Shown here piece after piece: positions 33,639 to 42,973 of a stretch of 47,046 nt of DNA. Within the stretch, counting starts at the first letter, position 1. Every line of letters starts with the position of its first letter. Origin of the DNA: CAYWNA01 sp964459305 (GTDB lineage Bacteria > Planctomycetota > Planctomycetia > Pirellulales > Pirellulaceae); the NCBI GenBank assembly GCA_964459305.1, contig CAYWNA010000089.1, forward strand, positions 1 to 47,046. Reading direction: 5' to 3'. A program made the translations under genes and the position numbers. Under the pieces are notes generated by a model. That model was not told where the DNA came from, ran no database searches, and saw nothing but the letters and a program-made list of their open reading frames with translations.

Positions 33639-34397
33639 ATGTATGCCAAACCGTTCATCGGTGTTAGTGCCGACTGTTCGTGTGACCGGCTTGGTCGCGC
33701 CGGACTTCACGACCCTCTGCTGCCTCGATGGCTAGACTGCATATCAAAAGCCGGCGGCGTGCCTGTCATCATTCCACGCCTGGAAGACGAGATCGATCAG
33801 CTTCTCGTTTTGGAGCACCTGCAGGGCTTCGTACTTGCAGGCCAACGGGACTTGCGGCCGCGACGGGATGGACTGCCCACCCGGGGCGGCGAGGTCTGTT
33901 TGGAGTCGAAGCTGGTTCGCCTGATCGCGGATCGACGCGTGCCATTTCTCGGCATCGGCGTCGGCATTCAGGTTTTGAATGTCGCCTTGGGCGGTACTCT
34001 CTTCGACATCGTGGGCAGCCAAAACGGAATGTACCACGCATACCCTCACAATCCGCGGCACACGTTGCTGACCGAGCCTGGATCGTTGATGGAGCGTGCC
34101 TTCGGAGACGAGACCAACTTGGTTAACAGCCCTCATCACGTCGCGATCGACGAACTCGCTGTCGGCTTTGCCGTGACAGCGCGTTGCGGAGACGGCGTGG
34201 TCGAAGCGATCGAAAGCGAAACGGACGATTGGTTTGCTATTGGCATCCAGTTCTGCCCCGAACGGAACATGGCCATGGCGCCGGACCTGAGGATTTTCGA
34301 AGAGTTTGTTGAAGAGGCAATCGCACAAAACTCGCTGACGACCAGCGACCGCCAACGCTGGCCAACATTCAAAACAGAAAACGGCGTCGACTTGTGA
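33639..34397 (+). CDS. Class I glutamine amidotransferase-like protein (peptidase C26/PuuD-like) without catalytic Cys and His
   Basis: 252 residues with the fold landmarks of gamma-glutamyl-GABA hydrolase (PuuD)-type class I amidotransferases: FIGVSAD at the start, GFVLAGQRDLRP where PuuD relatives have a GG-D-P motif, PFLGIGVGIQVLNVALGG (103-119), LVNSPHHVAI and FAIGIQFCPE. The nucleophile elbow normally reads GICRG; here it is GIGVG, so Cys is Gly107. The catalytic His of WHPE is Cys206 (FCPE); Glu208 remains. Hydrolysis is not expected; a binding or regulatory role is more likely. AGGAGG lies 12 bases before the ATG at 33639. Its stop codon lies in the loop of a strong hairpin. Confidence 0.85.
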   Translation: MYAKPFIGVSADCSCDRLGRAGLHDPLLPRWLDCISKAGGVPVIIPRLEDEIDQLLVLEHLQGFVLAGQRDLRPRRDGLPTRGGEVCLESKLVRLIADRRVPFLGIGVGIQVLNVALGGTLFDIVGSQNGMYHAYPHNPRHTLLTEPGSLMERAFGDETNLVNSPHHVAIDELAVGFAVTARCGDGVVEAIESETDDWFAIGIQFCPERNMAMAPDLRIFEEFVEEAIAQNSLTTSDRQRWPTFKTENGVDL

Positions 34398-34411
34398 GGT
34401 CGACGCCGTTT
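34379..34411. terminator. Bidirectional hairpin between convergent genes
   Basis: Perfect 13-bp stem (AAACGGCGTCGAC with GTCGACGCCGTTT) around a 7-base loop that contains the GATase-like stop codon. On the minus strand it is followed by TTCTGTTTTG, T-rich; on the plus strand the tail is shorter. It sits 52 bases from the stop of the convergent gene at 34464. Confidence 0.7.
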
Positions 34412-34463
34412 GGCTTGGTAACGAGCAAGGTCTGGCGATGATCGAGGGTTGTCCCCTGCTACC

Positions 34464-36143
34464 TCACCGCGCGCCAGCCATCAGGGGCTGAAGCACTTTT
34501 GCCGCTTCGCCAGCGGCCGACAGGACCCCTTCCTCGATTTCGAAACGCACCGAGACACCCCGTCGAATCGGCGTGACCTTCAGGGCAATGCCATCTTTGC
34601 CACCGGCCTCTTTCAGGGACGCAAGTGCTGATTGGACGCCGGGGTTGTCGTCGATGGATGCCGCAAACTCCAGGATGGGCGTCAAAGCGATGCTGAGTTC
34701 GGCCGGCGCGAATTTGTTTTCCGTATCCGCCAACGACTTGTCGATAACATCCTTCAACAGGTCGGTCGAGTCCTTGCCGAACGACAGGTAGACGGCCTTC
34801 TCGCCGATCCCCAGGACGATCTCCAAGGGGTCTCCAAGTATCTCGCCGGCCAGCTCCTTCTGATCATCGAGCGGGACCGTTGTCGTGTGCAACTTGACGC
34901 CCTGGTGCGTTTGCGTTTCGAATTTCACTTTCGCGGCAGTGGGATCTTTCGTCTTGGCGAATTTCCACAGATCGCCCAACGCGGCTTCCAATGCACCGCC
35001 ATCAGCCACGAATCCGCCAACGGCAGCCGCCAACGAGTTGGGCTTGAGCACGAGCGTCCCGCCAAGATTGACCGTTCGGGCCTTCACTGTCTGCTCGGCG
35101 ATATCCAGGAATCGGCCAACGATGTCCCTGACAATCTCGCGCTCTTCGTCGTTGTCCAGGTTGTCATCCTCGTCGATGCCTTTCATCACTTCGTCGCGAA
35201 GCATCGCCAGAAGCAGAAGCATCATCTCCTCGTCCGTGTCGGCGCTCTTCCCAGCAGCATGGAAGGTTGCTGCAGCGCCGGGGAGGAAAAATCCCGCGAA
35301 AGCAGACTCTGACTCCTTGATCGTGGCCATCTCCGAGGCCAGTTTGCTACCTTCGACCGCCGTCACGCTGAAATCGAGGAAGGTCTTCTGGCCGTCCGCG
35401 TCGATTTCCCAGCCGAGCGTGACCTGTTCCGTCTCTTCGACAAGCCGGACGAACTCGTCCACCCAGCGTCCGCCAATCTTCCGCGCTATTTCCGCAGCTT
35501 TCTCGTCATCGACTTCATCTTCCAAGCGCTCCTGGAAGCCTTTACGGAGTTCTTTAACAGCCAACTGACGCAAATCATCGGGAATGTTTCGGACGTTCGC
35601 CTGTAGTGCGATCGTGTACTTTTTGTGCATCCCCCCCAGAAGTTTCGCTGGGTTCTTCGGCAAATCATCGAGCAGCTCCCTTTCGTTTGTGATGAAGGCC
35701 CATGCCTTCTGTTGTTTCACAAACACAGACTGTGGCCTATCGGTGCCGATCTCCAGCACTCCGTCGCCGACGTCTTCCGGTTCGCCGATCTGCTGTTTGA
35801 GGGCGGCCAGCAGCAATTCCAAGTCCTTCACCGGAATAAACCCAACTGCCCCCACTTCCTCTTCGCCGGTCATCACCACGTAAACGCCGGACGGCTTTTG
35901 CTTGTCCAATGCAGCCGTATACGGACTGGCCATAAGGGCTGCCAGCCTGCCGACGTCACCACTTCCCGCGGCTTCAGTAAGATAGAGAACGTCGGCCAGC
36001 AACTCGTCTGTACCAGCGATGGAAACCACCGCAATCGGCTCGATCTTTTGCGGCGACTCCTGAGCAAACGTCCTCGACATCGGTAGCGTAACCAGCGTCA
36101 AGGCTAGAAGGGCGGATAAGCATCGTGTCAACAGTTTTCTCAC
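34464..36143 (-). CDS. Large exported protein of unknown function
   Basis: 559 residues starting from GTG with AAGGAG nine bases upstream, which gives a clean signal peptide (RKLLTRCLSALLALTLV, cleavage near TFAQE at about 28). The rest is a soluble, acidic alpha/beta protein: an early block with VVSIAGTDELLADVLYLTE, a Glu/Asp-rich helix region (about 185-225) and repeated beta-strand-rich sections about 245-430. I recognise no catalytic motif. Long secreted proteins of this type are common and uncharacterised in Planctomycetota. It lies between the bidirectional hairpin and infA. Confidence 0.8.
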   Translation of the reverse strand: MRKLLTRCLSALLALTLVTLPMSRTFAQESPQKIEPIAVVSIAGTDELLADVLYLTEAAGSGDVGRLAALMASPYTAALDKQKPSGVYVVMTGEEEVGAVGFIPVKDLELLLAALKQQIGEPEDVGDGVLEIGTDRPQSVFVKQQKAWAFITNERELLDDLPKNPAKLLGGMHKKYTIALQANVRNIPDDLRQLAVKELRKGFQERLEDEVDDEKAAEIARKIGGRWVDEFVRLVEETEQVTLGWEIDADGQKTFLDFSVTAVEGSKLASEMATIKESESAFAGFFLPGAAATFHAAGKSADTDEEMMLLLLAMLRDEVMKGIDEDDNLDNDEEREIVRDIVGRFLDIAEQTVKARTVNLGGTLVLKPNSLAAAVGGFVADGGALEAALGDLWKFAKTKDPTAAKVKFETQTHQGVKLHTTTVPLDDQKELAGEILGDPLEIVLGIGEKAVYLSFGKDSTDLLKDVIDKSLADTENKFAPAELSIALTPILEFAASIDDNPGVQSALASLKEAGGKDGIALKVTPIRRGVSVRFEIEEGVLSAAGEAAKVLQPLMAGAR

Positions 36144-36517
36144 GGTCCCATACTCCTTACCAAACATGGATTGAAACAACACGCAACTCGACAATTCCGA
36201 CTTCATCGGGCACAAAGCATCCCTCAGCCCGGTTGCCATGTAATACCCGCTGCCCGCAAAGCAGGTTTGCCAGAGTCAGAACGTTAACGAGAAATTACCG
36301 CTCGGCCATATAGGCCTTCGTGGACATTTCTTAACCCCCGCGTCGGGCGCAAACCCAGGCAGGATGCAACCCTACATCGCGAGAAGTACACAATTCTGAC
36401 TCATGCAGCGCATCAGTACAAGCCTTGCATACAGTGCTTTGACGCGACCACGCCCAGCGATCCGAGGGGGTCGAGTCGAGTTCTATTGAAGAGAGGAAGG
36501 CGGGAGGATTCGGTGTG
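36144..36517. other. Intergenic region without a gene
   Basis: 374 bases between infA and the large exported protein gene, both on the minus strand. I see no supported gene on either strand. AAGGAG for the downstream gene is at its left edge. Leader or promoter sequence is likely but no clear -35/-10 pair can be named. Confidence 0.5.
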
Positions 36518-36739
36518 CTACCGGTCGCGGTAGACGATGCGACCCTTGGTCAGGTCGTAAGGCGAGAGCTCGACGCGCACTTTATCACCCGGAACGATGC
36601 GGATGAAGTGCTTGCGAATTTTCCCGGCCACGTGCGCCAGCACTTCATTACCCGTCTCCAATTGGACACGAAATCGCGTGTTGGCCAGCGATTGCGTGAC
36701 CGTGCCTTCCACTTCAAAGGCATCTTCTTTCTTTGCCAT
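36518..36739 (-). CDS. infA: Translation initiation factor IF-1
   Basis: 73-residue S1/OB-fold protein that binds the ribosomal A site during initiation together with IF-2 and IF-3. It begins MAKKEDAFEVEGTVTQSLAN and has the family blocks FRVQLETGNEVLAHVAGKIRK and GDKVRVELSPYDLTKGRI. The length is standard. The start at 36739 is the only reading that gives the conserved N-terminus. It stands alone here rather than in a ribosomal protein cluster. Confidence 0.97.
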   Translation of the reverse strand: MAKKEDAFEVEGTVTQSLANTRFRVQLETGNEVLAHVAGKIRKHFIRIVPGDKVRVELSPYDLTKGRIVYRDR

Positions 36740-36828
36740 ACAATTACACTTCCCTATTTTAGACAACGGAACGTTATGCAGACCAATCTCTCAATATAAC
36801 ACCGGAGGCGCTGCTTTTGGAAGTGCGG

Positions 36829-37710
36829 TCACTCGGCGCCGGTCGAATCCTGCGGCGCTCCAACCAACTCCGCAGTGAGCAAGACCAAGACGCCGATTTC
36901 CTCCTCAGGACTGCCTCCACACCTCCGACCACAGAGAATCACGCGTTGCCCGGACTCCATTCCAACGCGTGTGTCAATCTCCAGCGCCGTGTCACCTTCA
37001 GTTGGAACGCGCCGTTCCGAGTCGCTGGACCTGGCCAGCGCCCTCCCCGGCTGACAAAGACGAATCTCCAGATCCAGTCGGCCATCCTTGGCGATATGTG
37101 GAGTGCAATCGAGTCGCGCGCCGTATTCGCACGCCCCTGGCGATTCCTTCTTAGCCGCGTCGGTTCGCGCCGACCCGCCAGCGATCCGTTCGCCCAAGGA
37201 CACCGACACAGGGCGATCCGCGACCGTCGCCAACGTAGGTTCACAAATGACGTTCATCAGCCCCTGCTTGTGCAAAAACTCGATGAACTCGCCCAAGCTG
37301 CCAGTTTCGTCGACCAAGGCGGTCGGCGTATCGTTGTCCAAAAGCTGCTGAATGCTCACAAGCGGAAGTCCCATCTTTTGCAGCTTCCCGGGCGAGAACT
37401 CCAGCACCTTTAGCCTTAGGACGATCTGAGGCGTGGCATCCAGCGTGCGGCGCAATTGCTCGATCTCGCGCTGTAGTTGGCTGAGGTCGTCCAGTTTCTG
37501 CTGCAGCAACCGCTGCCTGTCAACTTCACTCTCCTTTGCAGCAATCTGACGAACCTCGGCCGCCTTTTCGGGGAAACCGGCTTGTTCGAGGTGCGCGGCC
37601 GCCTTCAACAAATGGTCCATTTTGTCCTGGGCGAGAACGGCATCGACGAAGCACCACACGGTGACGAACGACAGAACCATCCGGCAATGTCGAAACACAC
37701 ACTGGTGCAT
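36829..37710 (-). CDS. Mini-secretin-like (type II/III secretion/pilus) protein
   Basis: 293 residues with a signal peptide (about 8-27). A helical coiled-coil region (about 30-90, KLDDLSQLQREIEQLRRTLD) leads into a beta-rich half with secretin-domain features: VLRLKVLEFS, LMNVICEPTLATVADRPVSV, RLDCTPHIAKDGRLDLEIRL, MESGQRVILCGR and the closing VLVLLTAELV. Full secretins are 450-700 residues with N0-N3 domains and a membrane-spanning barrel; this protein lacks those parts, so it may be a secretin-derived accessory protein. GAGGGAGA precedes the ATG at 37710. It is 89 bases upstream of infA's start on the same strand. Confidence 0.75.
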   Translation of the reverse strand: MHQCVFRHCRMVLSFVTVWCFVDAVLAQDKMDHLLKAAAHLEQAGFPEKAAEVRQIAAKESEVDRQRLLQQKLDDLSQLQREIEQLRRTLDATPQIVLRLKVLEFSPGKLQKMGLPLVSIQQLLDNDTPTALVDETGSLGEFIEFLHKQGLMNVICEPTLATVADRPVSVSLGERIAGGSARTDAAKKESPGACEYGARLDCTPHIAKDGRLDLEIRLCQPGRALARSSDSERRVPTEGDTALEIDTRVGMESGQRVILCGRRCGGSPEEEIGVLVLLTAELVGAPQDSTGAE

Positions 37711-37829
37711 GACTGTCTCCCTCGACACACTAACCGCACTTCATTCCGAAGCATTTCCCGACGACAAAGCAGGCTTATACCACATTCGCGCGGTGCGAGA
37801 CAACATGGATCGCGCCCCGGCAGATTTCG

Positions 37830-39239
37830 TCATTCACGTTGGGCGCTCAACGAACCCTTCACCTTCAGCACGACCACCGAGCAGATAGCATCCGGCGCCT
37901 TGGCAGGAACGCTCACGACCACGCCTTCGTCGCCGGCTTGGGTCGGCAACGCTTTCTTCGACGCGTCCGTCAAGAGATATGCCTTGTCTGCCTCGTTTGT
38001 CAGCCCCGGCACGAGTAGCCGACCGTCGGATGGCCAATCGAAAACGTGCAGATACAGCGTCGTGCTGTCTTCGCAGGCTTTGGTCGTACACCGGCCCCAT
38101 GCCAACCGCTTGAACGGACTGGCCTGCGTGGCATAGATCGATTCGCCGTTCGCCTTCATCCACTTCCCGATCTCACCCAGCCGCTCGACGGACGGGGCCG
38201 GAATCAGGCCTTCCGCAGTCGGCCCTACGTTCAGCAGATAGTTGCCGCCTTTTGAGGCGATATCAATGATATTACGAATCAACGTTTCCGCGTTCTTCCA
38301 GTCGTGGTCGTAGCTCTTGTACCCCCAGGTACGATTCATGGTCATGCACGATTCCCAATCCACGCCGGGCAGTCCGGTGGCCGGTATTTGCTGCTCCGGC
38401 GTGCCAAAGTCGCCTACGTAGTCCTGATCGCCTTTGTTCAGCCCCTCCATGCCCTTGCGTCCTTTGCCAATCCGGTTGTTGATGATCAGACGCGGCTTCA
38501 ACTTTCTCAGGTAGGCATATATATCGCGGCCATCTTCCTCCAACCACCAGGCAGGCCATTCGCCGTCGAACCATAGCACTTCCGGATCGCAGGTGTCTAA
38601 GAGTTCCTTGAGCTGTTTCTTCATGAAAGTCAGGTACTCGGCTTTTCGTTCCGGATGGATCTTTGTGGGGTTGTATCGCTTCTCGCTGCCGCGGTACTGA
38701 GATGGGTGGTGCCAATCCATGATCGAATAGTACGTGCAGAACTTGATCCCTTGCTTGCGGCACTCGGCAGCCAGTGGTTTGAGCAAGTCCTTTCCGTAGG
38801 GTGCCGTGTCAACCACGTTGTAGTCCGTGGCGTCGCTGTCGAACAGGCAAAAACCGTCGTGGTGTTTCGACGTGATCACCATGTATTTCATCCCCGCGTC
38901 CTTCGCGATCCGCGCCCACTCGGCCGCATCGAATTTCACGGGGTCGAATTTCTTCGCCAACTGTTCATATTCCTCGACCGGGATATTTGCCCGATCCATG
39001 ATCCATTCACCGATCCCGCCGATCTGCTGCTCGTTCCAAGTTCCGGCCGGAATGGCGTACAGCCCCCAGTGGATGAACATGCCGAATCTCGCCTCGCGCC
39101 ACCACTCCATACGCGCGTCGCGTTCCGCAGCCGTTTCCTTATTCCAGTTCTCTTGGCCTGTTTCCGCAGCCTTCGAAGGCATGAGCGGCGACAAACCTAT
39201 CAACAGAACCAACACACCGATGATCACTCTCGCATTCAT
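37830..39239 (-). CDS. Alpha-L-fucosidase (GH29)
   Basis: 469-residue secreted glycoside hydrolase of family 29 removing terminal alpha-L-fucose. Signal peptide about 1-24. Family blocks: FGMFIHWGLYAIPAGTWNEQ (about 52-71), MVITSKHHDGFCLFDS (about 118-133) and the nucleophile Asp in EVLWFDGEWPAWW (about 222-234). A C-terminal beta-sandwich (about 370-460) follows. The acid/base is variable in GH29 and cannot be named safely. Released fucose would fit the microcompartment genes at 3365-5411, since planctomycete microcompartments are known for fucose and rhamnose use, but that link is inference. GAAAGG lies about ten bases before the ATG. Confidence 0.93.
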   Translation of the reverse strand: MNARVIIGVLVLLIGLSPLMPSKAAETGQENWNKETAAERDARMEWWREARFGMFIHWGLYAIPAGTWNEQQIGGIGEWIMDRANIPVEEYEQLAKKFDPVKFDAAEWARIAKDAGMKYMVITSKHHDGFCLFDSDATDYNVVDTAPYGKDLLKPLAAECRKQGIKFCTYYSIMDWHHPSQYRGSEKRYNPTKIHPERKAEYLTFMKKQLKELLDTCDPEVLWFDGEWPAWWLEEDGRDIYAYLRKLKPRLIINNRIGKGRKGMEGLNKGDQDYVGDFGTPEQQIPATGLPGVDWESCMTMNRTWGYKSYDHDWKNAETLIRNIIDIASKGGNYLLNVGPTAEGLIPAPSVERLGEIGKWMKANGESIYATQASPFKRLAWGRCTTKACEDSTTLYLHVFDWPSDGRLLVPGLTNEADKAYLLTDASKKALPTQAGDEGVVVSVPAKAPDAICSVVVLKVKGSLSAQRE

Positions 39240-39374
39240 GTCCTGTACCTTTCTATTGTGTTTTCCGCGAATAGAGTTTCCCAATTCGCACGAAGAATCC
39301 AACGCAGCACATCCCAGCTAGAGCCCAAGAATCAGGACGACATTATACCAGAAACGAGCCGGCTTCGTGTAGGC

Positions 39375-42300
39375 TTACGAAGGCACGTTGGCGGTGGGCC
39401 TCGGCGGCCGTTGCTGGCGAGGCATTGCATCGGATGTCGCCTGTGTTTCCGTGCCGTTTCTCTGCCATCGGCAGAGTATTGCGAAGAATGCGGGCACCAA
39501 AACGGGACGGACGATGAACGTGTCGAGGATCACGCCAAGTGACAGGGCGAATCCCAACTGTACGATCGCCGGAAGAGGGCCACCTTGCGTGGCGAAGATT
39601 CTGTCGGCCAGCGGAACCCAACTCGGTATGACTTGGCCCCACGTCCCGCTTGTCATGGAACTGAAGGTACCGGCCATGATGACGCCGCAACTCGTAATAA
39701 TGCCGCCCGTGCGGATCACCGCATGACGCAGTCCATCCAAGGGCCCGCGCCGTCGTTGCTCCTCTAACACGCGAGTCGCCAGGTAAACGTTGTAGTCCTC
39801 ACCGATCGCGACGAGGATCACAAACAGGAACAGCGGCACTTTCCAATCCAGTCCTTGGAATTCCGCACCGTATGCCACACCGAAGAACCACTCCGTTGCG
39901 CCGATGGTGACGTAGTAGCTGAACAGCACCGTCACGATCATGTACAGGCAGATCAAAGGTCGCCGGAGAATGGCCAACAAAACGCCCAGCACGGCCAATA
40001 CAACCAGAATCTGTATCCGCGTGTTGTCGGACTGCGTGACGAGCTTGAGATCGCGAATCCCAGCCGTCGTCCCGGAGAACGCGAATTGAGCCTCCTGCCA
40101 TCCTGAGTCGGGGGATAGGCTCCAACTGCAGACGTCGTCTTTGGGTTCGTCCTCGGCGTCGTCTTCGGTGCCATCTTCGGCAGCATCAACTATGTCCGGT
40201 TTTCTGTCAGGTCCCCACGACCAGATGTCCGGCAACTCGTCGCCTCCCTGTTTCGGTGGATATTCGTATTGGTAGTTGCTGTCCCAAGGGTCTTTCAGCG
40301 CGTCGTCGGTGCTTAGGTAAGGACCATTCCAACGCGCGGCCATCGATTCGACGGCACCGGCGGGAGGGGCGAGTAGCGATTGCAGGCCCTGCTCGGTCGT
40401 CGGGAAGTCATTGATGTCCGAGGCGTACCGCCCCAACGCTTCGCGGAACCGGTCGATCTCGGTGATGCATCGCAGCTTCTTCTCGACTCCTTTCAACACA
40501 CCCTCGGCCTCGATCGAGAACGGGTCGTACTTCAGGACAAGATCCAGACGAGTCACGTCGCCAGCAAAATCGCCCGTTCCCGCGACAAAAACCTCCTGAG
40601 TACGGGGATGCGGACTGGCCACCCTCTTCGTCCACGAATTTCTGTCGAAAAGACCCATTCTCTTCCCTGGCGGAAAATCGCCCAAGGGATCGGTAATGCT
40701 GCGAACCGATTCGACCCCGTCTATGTACAACGCGTGAGTCAATTCCTGAATGCGAGTGCGTCCCGCTTTGGTGTCGAACTCACCGCCGGCCTTGTGAGCT
40801 ACCACAGTCAACGGACTGGTTTCGCCCAGCCGGAAATGCCGGGTCATCACGTCGGCTCCCTGTCTGCTCGGACGGTCCCGAGGTAACTGGCGGAGGAAGT
40901 CGTAGGTAACATGATCCCCGCTTTGGATGCCGTGATAGGCTGGCCAAGCCAGCACGACTACGCTGGTCACTAGGATTAGGCCGGGATGGGCGACGATCAA
41001 ACGAGCCACCCGTTCCCACAGCCAGTTGAATCGACCGGTCGCTGCGGTCGAATCTCGATCTGCCTCCTCGTCGTCGGCGTCTTTTGCGCGGGGTGTGCCA
41101 AACGGCCAGAACACGGCACTGCCGAACGCCCTCAAGAGCGCCGGTGCCAGTGTGATACACGCCATCAGCGTGACCGCCAGACACAGCCCAATCGCGGGGC
41201 CGCTGTTCTTGAACTTGCCGAAGTCGGCAAAGAACATCGTCGCCAACCCAAGAATCGTCGTCAGTGCGCTGGCGGCCAGCGCATCACCGACAGCCGTCAG
41301 CGCGCGAGCGATCGCATCCGGATGGGCGTGACCATGTTCCAGTTCTTCCTTGTAGCGAGCGACCAGGAACAAGAAATAGTCTGTCCCCGCACCAAAAAGG
41401 ATGACGACGATAAATATCCTGGTGGTCGTGAAGACTTTGAAGTTCCACCACTCGAAACCGGGCAACGCGCCCACCTGGGTCAGAAGCGCAATAATGCTGG
41501 TAGCCACCAACAACGAAACCGTGATCGTGATCAGCGGCATGGCCACCAAGATCGGCGAACGGTACACGATACCCAGTATCAATATCACAAGGACAACTGT
41601 GAACAGTTCAGTATTCTTGATGCTCTCCTTAGCCGCGCGCAGCATGTCGCCGCCTATTGCCGCGGATCCCGAGAATCCTACTTGAAGCTGGCCCTCGCCG
41701 CTATCCGGAAGGACCCGGTGAACTTTCTCCAGTTCCGTTTCCAGGAATTCCAGCAGCCGGATGTTGCCCGTGTCCATGAACTCACTGGACAGTTGGAGGA
41801 TGATCAGCCGAGCGCGTTTCTTGCTGAGCCTCTTGCCAAAAACCTCATCACGCCAGGTCCAGACATCCAAGATCGGCAAGTCGGCCGCGGCTTCCGGCAC
41901 GCACGTAGCGCCGAAACCAGCCAGCGACGCATCCAGTTCGGCGGCGATCTCCCGATCGGTGGCCGCTTCTTCCGCATTGCCACACCGCTCGTGCAGCAAC
42001 GCTCGATTGTGGAAGACGGAAGCAAGTCGTGCCGGACGATCGAGCTGTTGTTGATCCGCCTCGGCTTGTTCCGCTTTCTTGTCCCAGAACTTGGCCAGCA
42101 TCTCATCCAGTCGAACCGCCTCGTCCAAAGCTTCTTGGCTCGTCGCGAAAGCGGCTTCCGAACGTTGACTCGCCAGTTCCGCCTCGTCTGCTTTTCCCTC
42201 CGTCCGCAGTGCCGACGCCTCGGCGGCCAATCGTTCCCCTTGCGCCAGAGCGCGGGCGCCATGCAGGTTCTTGAGCCGGCGAGCCAGACCGTAAGCTACC

Positions 42301-42566
42301 GACAAATCATCATTGTCCAAATTGCGGTCGTCGCGAGCGACAAAGAAAGCAATGTGGCTCTTGGCGCGAGTATGAGGGAAGGCCTCGCTCAACAATTGGT
42401 CGCCGACAACGCTGGGCATGACTTCAGGCAGGTAGGCCAAATTGCCGTCCCGCGTAATATCATCCCACTTCGGCGCCGTCCAACGCAGAAGGGCTACCAC
42501 AAGCACCCAGCCGACGATGACTGTCAGCCAGTGCCGTGAAACGAACCTCCCAAGGCGAGAGAACAT
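39375..42566 (-). CDS. MMPL/RND-family transporter with inserted GspG pseudopilin-like domain
   Basis: 1063 residues with two six-helix bundles as in MMPL/HpnN-type exporters: a first anchor (about 13-30), bundles around 320-490 and 525-545/850-1035, and the RND signature GAGTDYFLFLVARYKEEL (about 392-409) and AIGEDYNVYLATRVLEEQ (about 920-937). The first periplasmic loop has a long helical insert (about 100-215, coiled coil-like). In the second loop, residues about 705-790 match the C-terminal domain of GspG-type pseudopilins: NDFPTTEQGLQSLLAPP, ALKDPWDSNYQYEYPP, IWSWGPDRK. No break in frame. Substrate unknown; family members move lipids, hopanoids or small molecules. Start at 42566 follows family length; upstream codons do not resemble the family. 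Confidence 0.9.
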   Translation of the reverse strand: MFSRLGRFVSRHWLTVIVGWVLVVALLRWTAPKWDDITRDGNLAYLPEVMPSVVGDQLLSEAFPHTRAKSHIAFFVARDDRNLDNDDLSVAYGLARRLKNLHGARALAQGERLAAEASALRTEGKADEAELASQRSEAAFATSQEALDEAVRLDEMLAKFWDKKAEQAEADQQQLDRPARLASVFHNRALLHERCGNAEEAATDREIAAELDASLAGFGATCVPEAAADLPILDVWTWRDEVFGKRLSKKRARLIILQLSSEFMDTGNIRLLEFLETELEKVHRVLPDSGEGQLQVGFSGSAAIGGDMLRAAKESIKNTELFTVVLVILILGIVYRSPILVAMPLITITVSLLVATSIIALLTQVGALPGFEWWNFKVFTTTRIFIVVILFGAGTDYFLFLVARYKEELEHGHAHPDAIARALTAVGDALAASALTTILGLATMFFADFGKFKNSGPAIGLCLAVTLMACITLAPALLRAFGSAVFWPFGTPRAKDADDEEADRDSTAATGRFNWLWERVARLIVAHPGLILVTSVVVLAWPAYHGIQSGDHVTYDFLRQLPRDRPSRQGADVMTRHFRLGETSPLTVVAHKAGGEFDTKAGRTRIQELTHALYIDGVESVRSITDPLGDFPPGKRMGLFDRNSWTKRVASPHPRTQEVFVAGTGDFAGDVTRLDLVLKYDPFSIEAEGVLKGVEKKLRCITEIDRFREALGRYASDINDFPTTEQGLQSLLAPPAGAVESMAARWNGPYLSTDDALKDPWDSNYQYEYPPKQGGDELPDIWSWGPDRKPDIVDAAEDGTEDDAEDEPKDDVCSWSLSPDSGWQEAQFAFSGTTAGIRDLKLVTQSDNTRIQILVVLAVLGVLLAILRRPLICLYMIVTVLFSYYVTIGATEWFFGVAYGAEFQGLDWKVPLFLFVILVAIGEDYNVYLATRVLEEQRRRGPLDGLRHAVIRTGGIITSCGVIMAGTFSSMTSGTWGQVIPSWVPLADRIFATQGGPLPAIVQLGFALSLGVILDTFIVRPVLVPAFFAILCRWQRNGTETQATSDAMPRQQRPPRPTANVPS

Positions 42567-42973
42567 GTGCCATCTGCCCCGATTATGAAATGGATGAACA
42601 ACCCAATATCGGTCAACGCCCTTCAAAAGAAAAGGGTACTTTGAAGCTGGGAAAGCTAGGGAGACTGTTTCGCCGTGCGTCCCCGTCGTCAATAAACTCA
42701 TCTTGACACGGCGCGGACACATGCGTATTCACTGTTTGGTTCCCCCGGAAACGGCCCTCTGATGGCCATCTGGGAACCTGTTTACATTTATGGATGCTCA
42801 TCTGTAGGGAACGCCCGTCTGCCGGCGTTCCAACCCGTTGCCACTTCAGCCAAGACGCACTCCATCGAACGGCACCGCGGCCGTTTCCTGCAGAACCGAC
42901 GGGACGGTGTAGGTTCCGGCTGCCGGGCGGAACCTACTTTGGCTGCGGCTCTGCCGCGCAAGGACGTGAACTG
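42567..42973. other. Divergent intergenic region with an inverted repeat
   Basis: 407 bases between the MMPL transporter and the secreted protein at 42974. No gene is supported. It contains the perfect 10-bp inverted repeat GTAGGTTCCG/CGGAACCTAC with a 9-base spacer at 42909-42937, 36 bases before the forward start, in position to act as an operator or leader hairpin. Confidence 0.6.

Noticed and set aside
40986..42539. 517-codon open frame antisense to the MMPL transporter
   Set aside because: Shadow frame: Arg/Gln-rich with no recognisable domain, while the opposite strand is a clear transporter.
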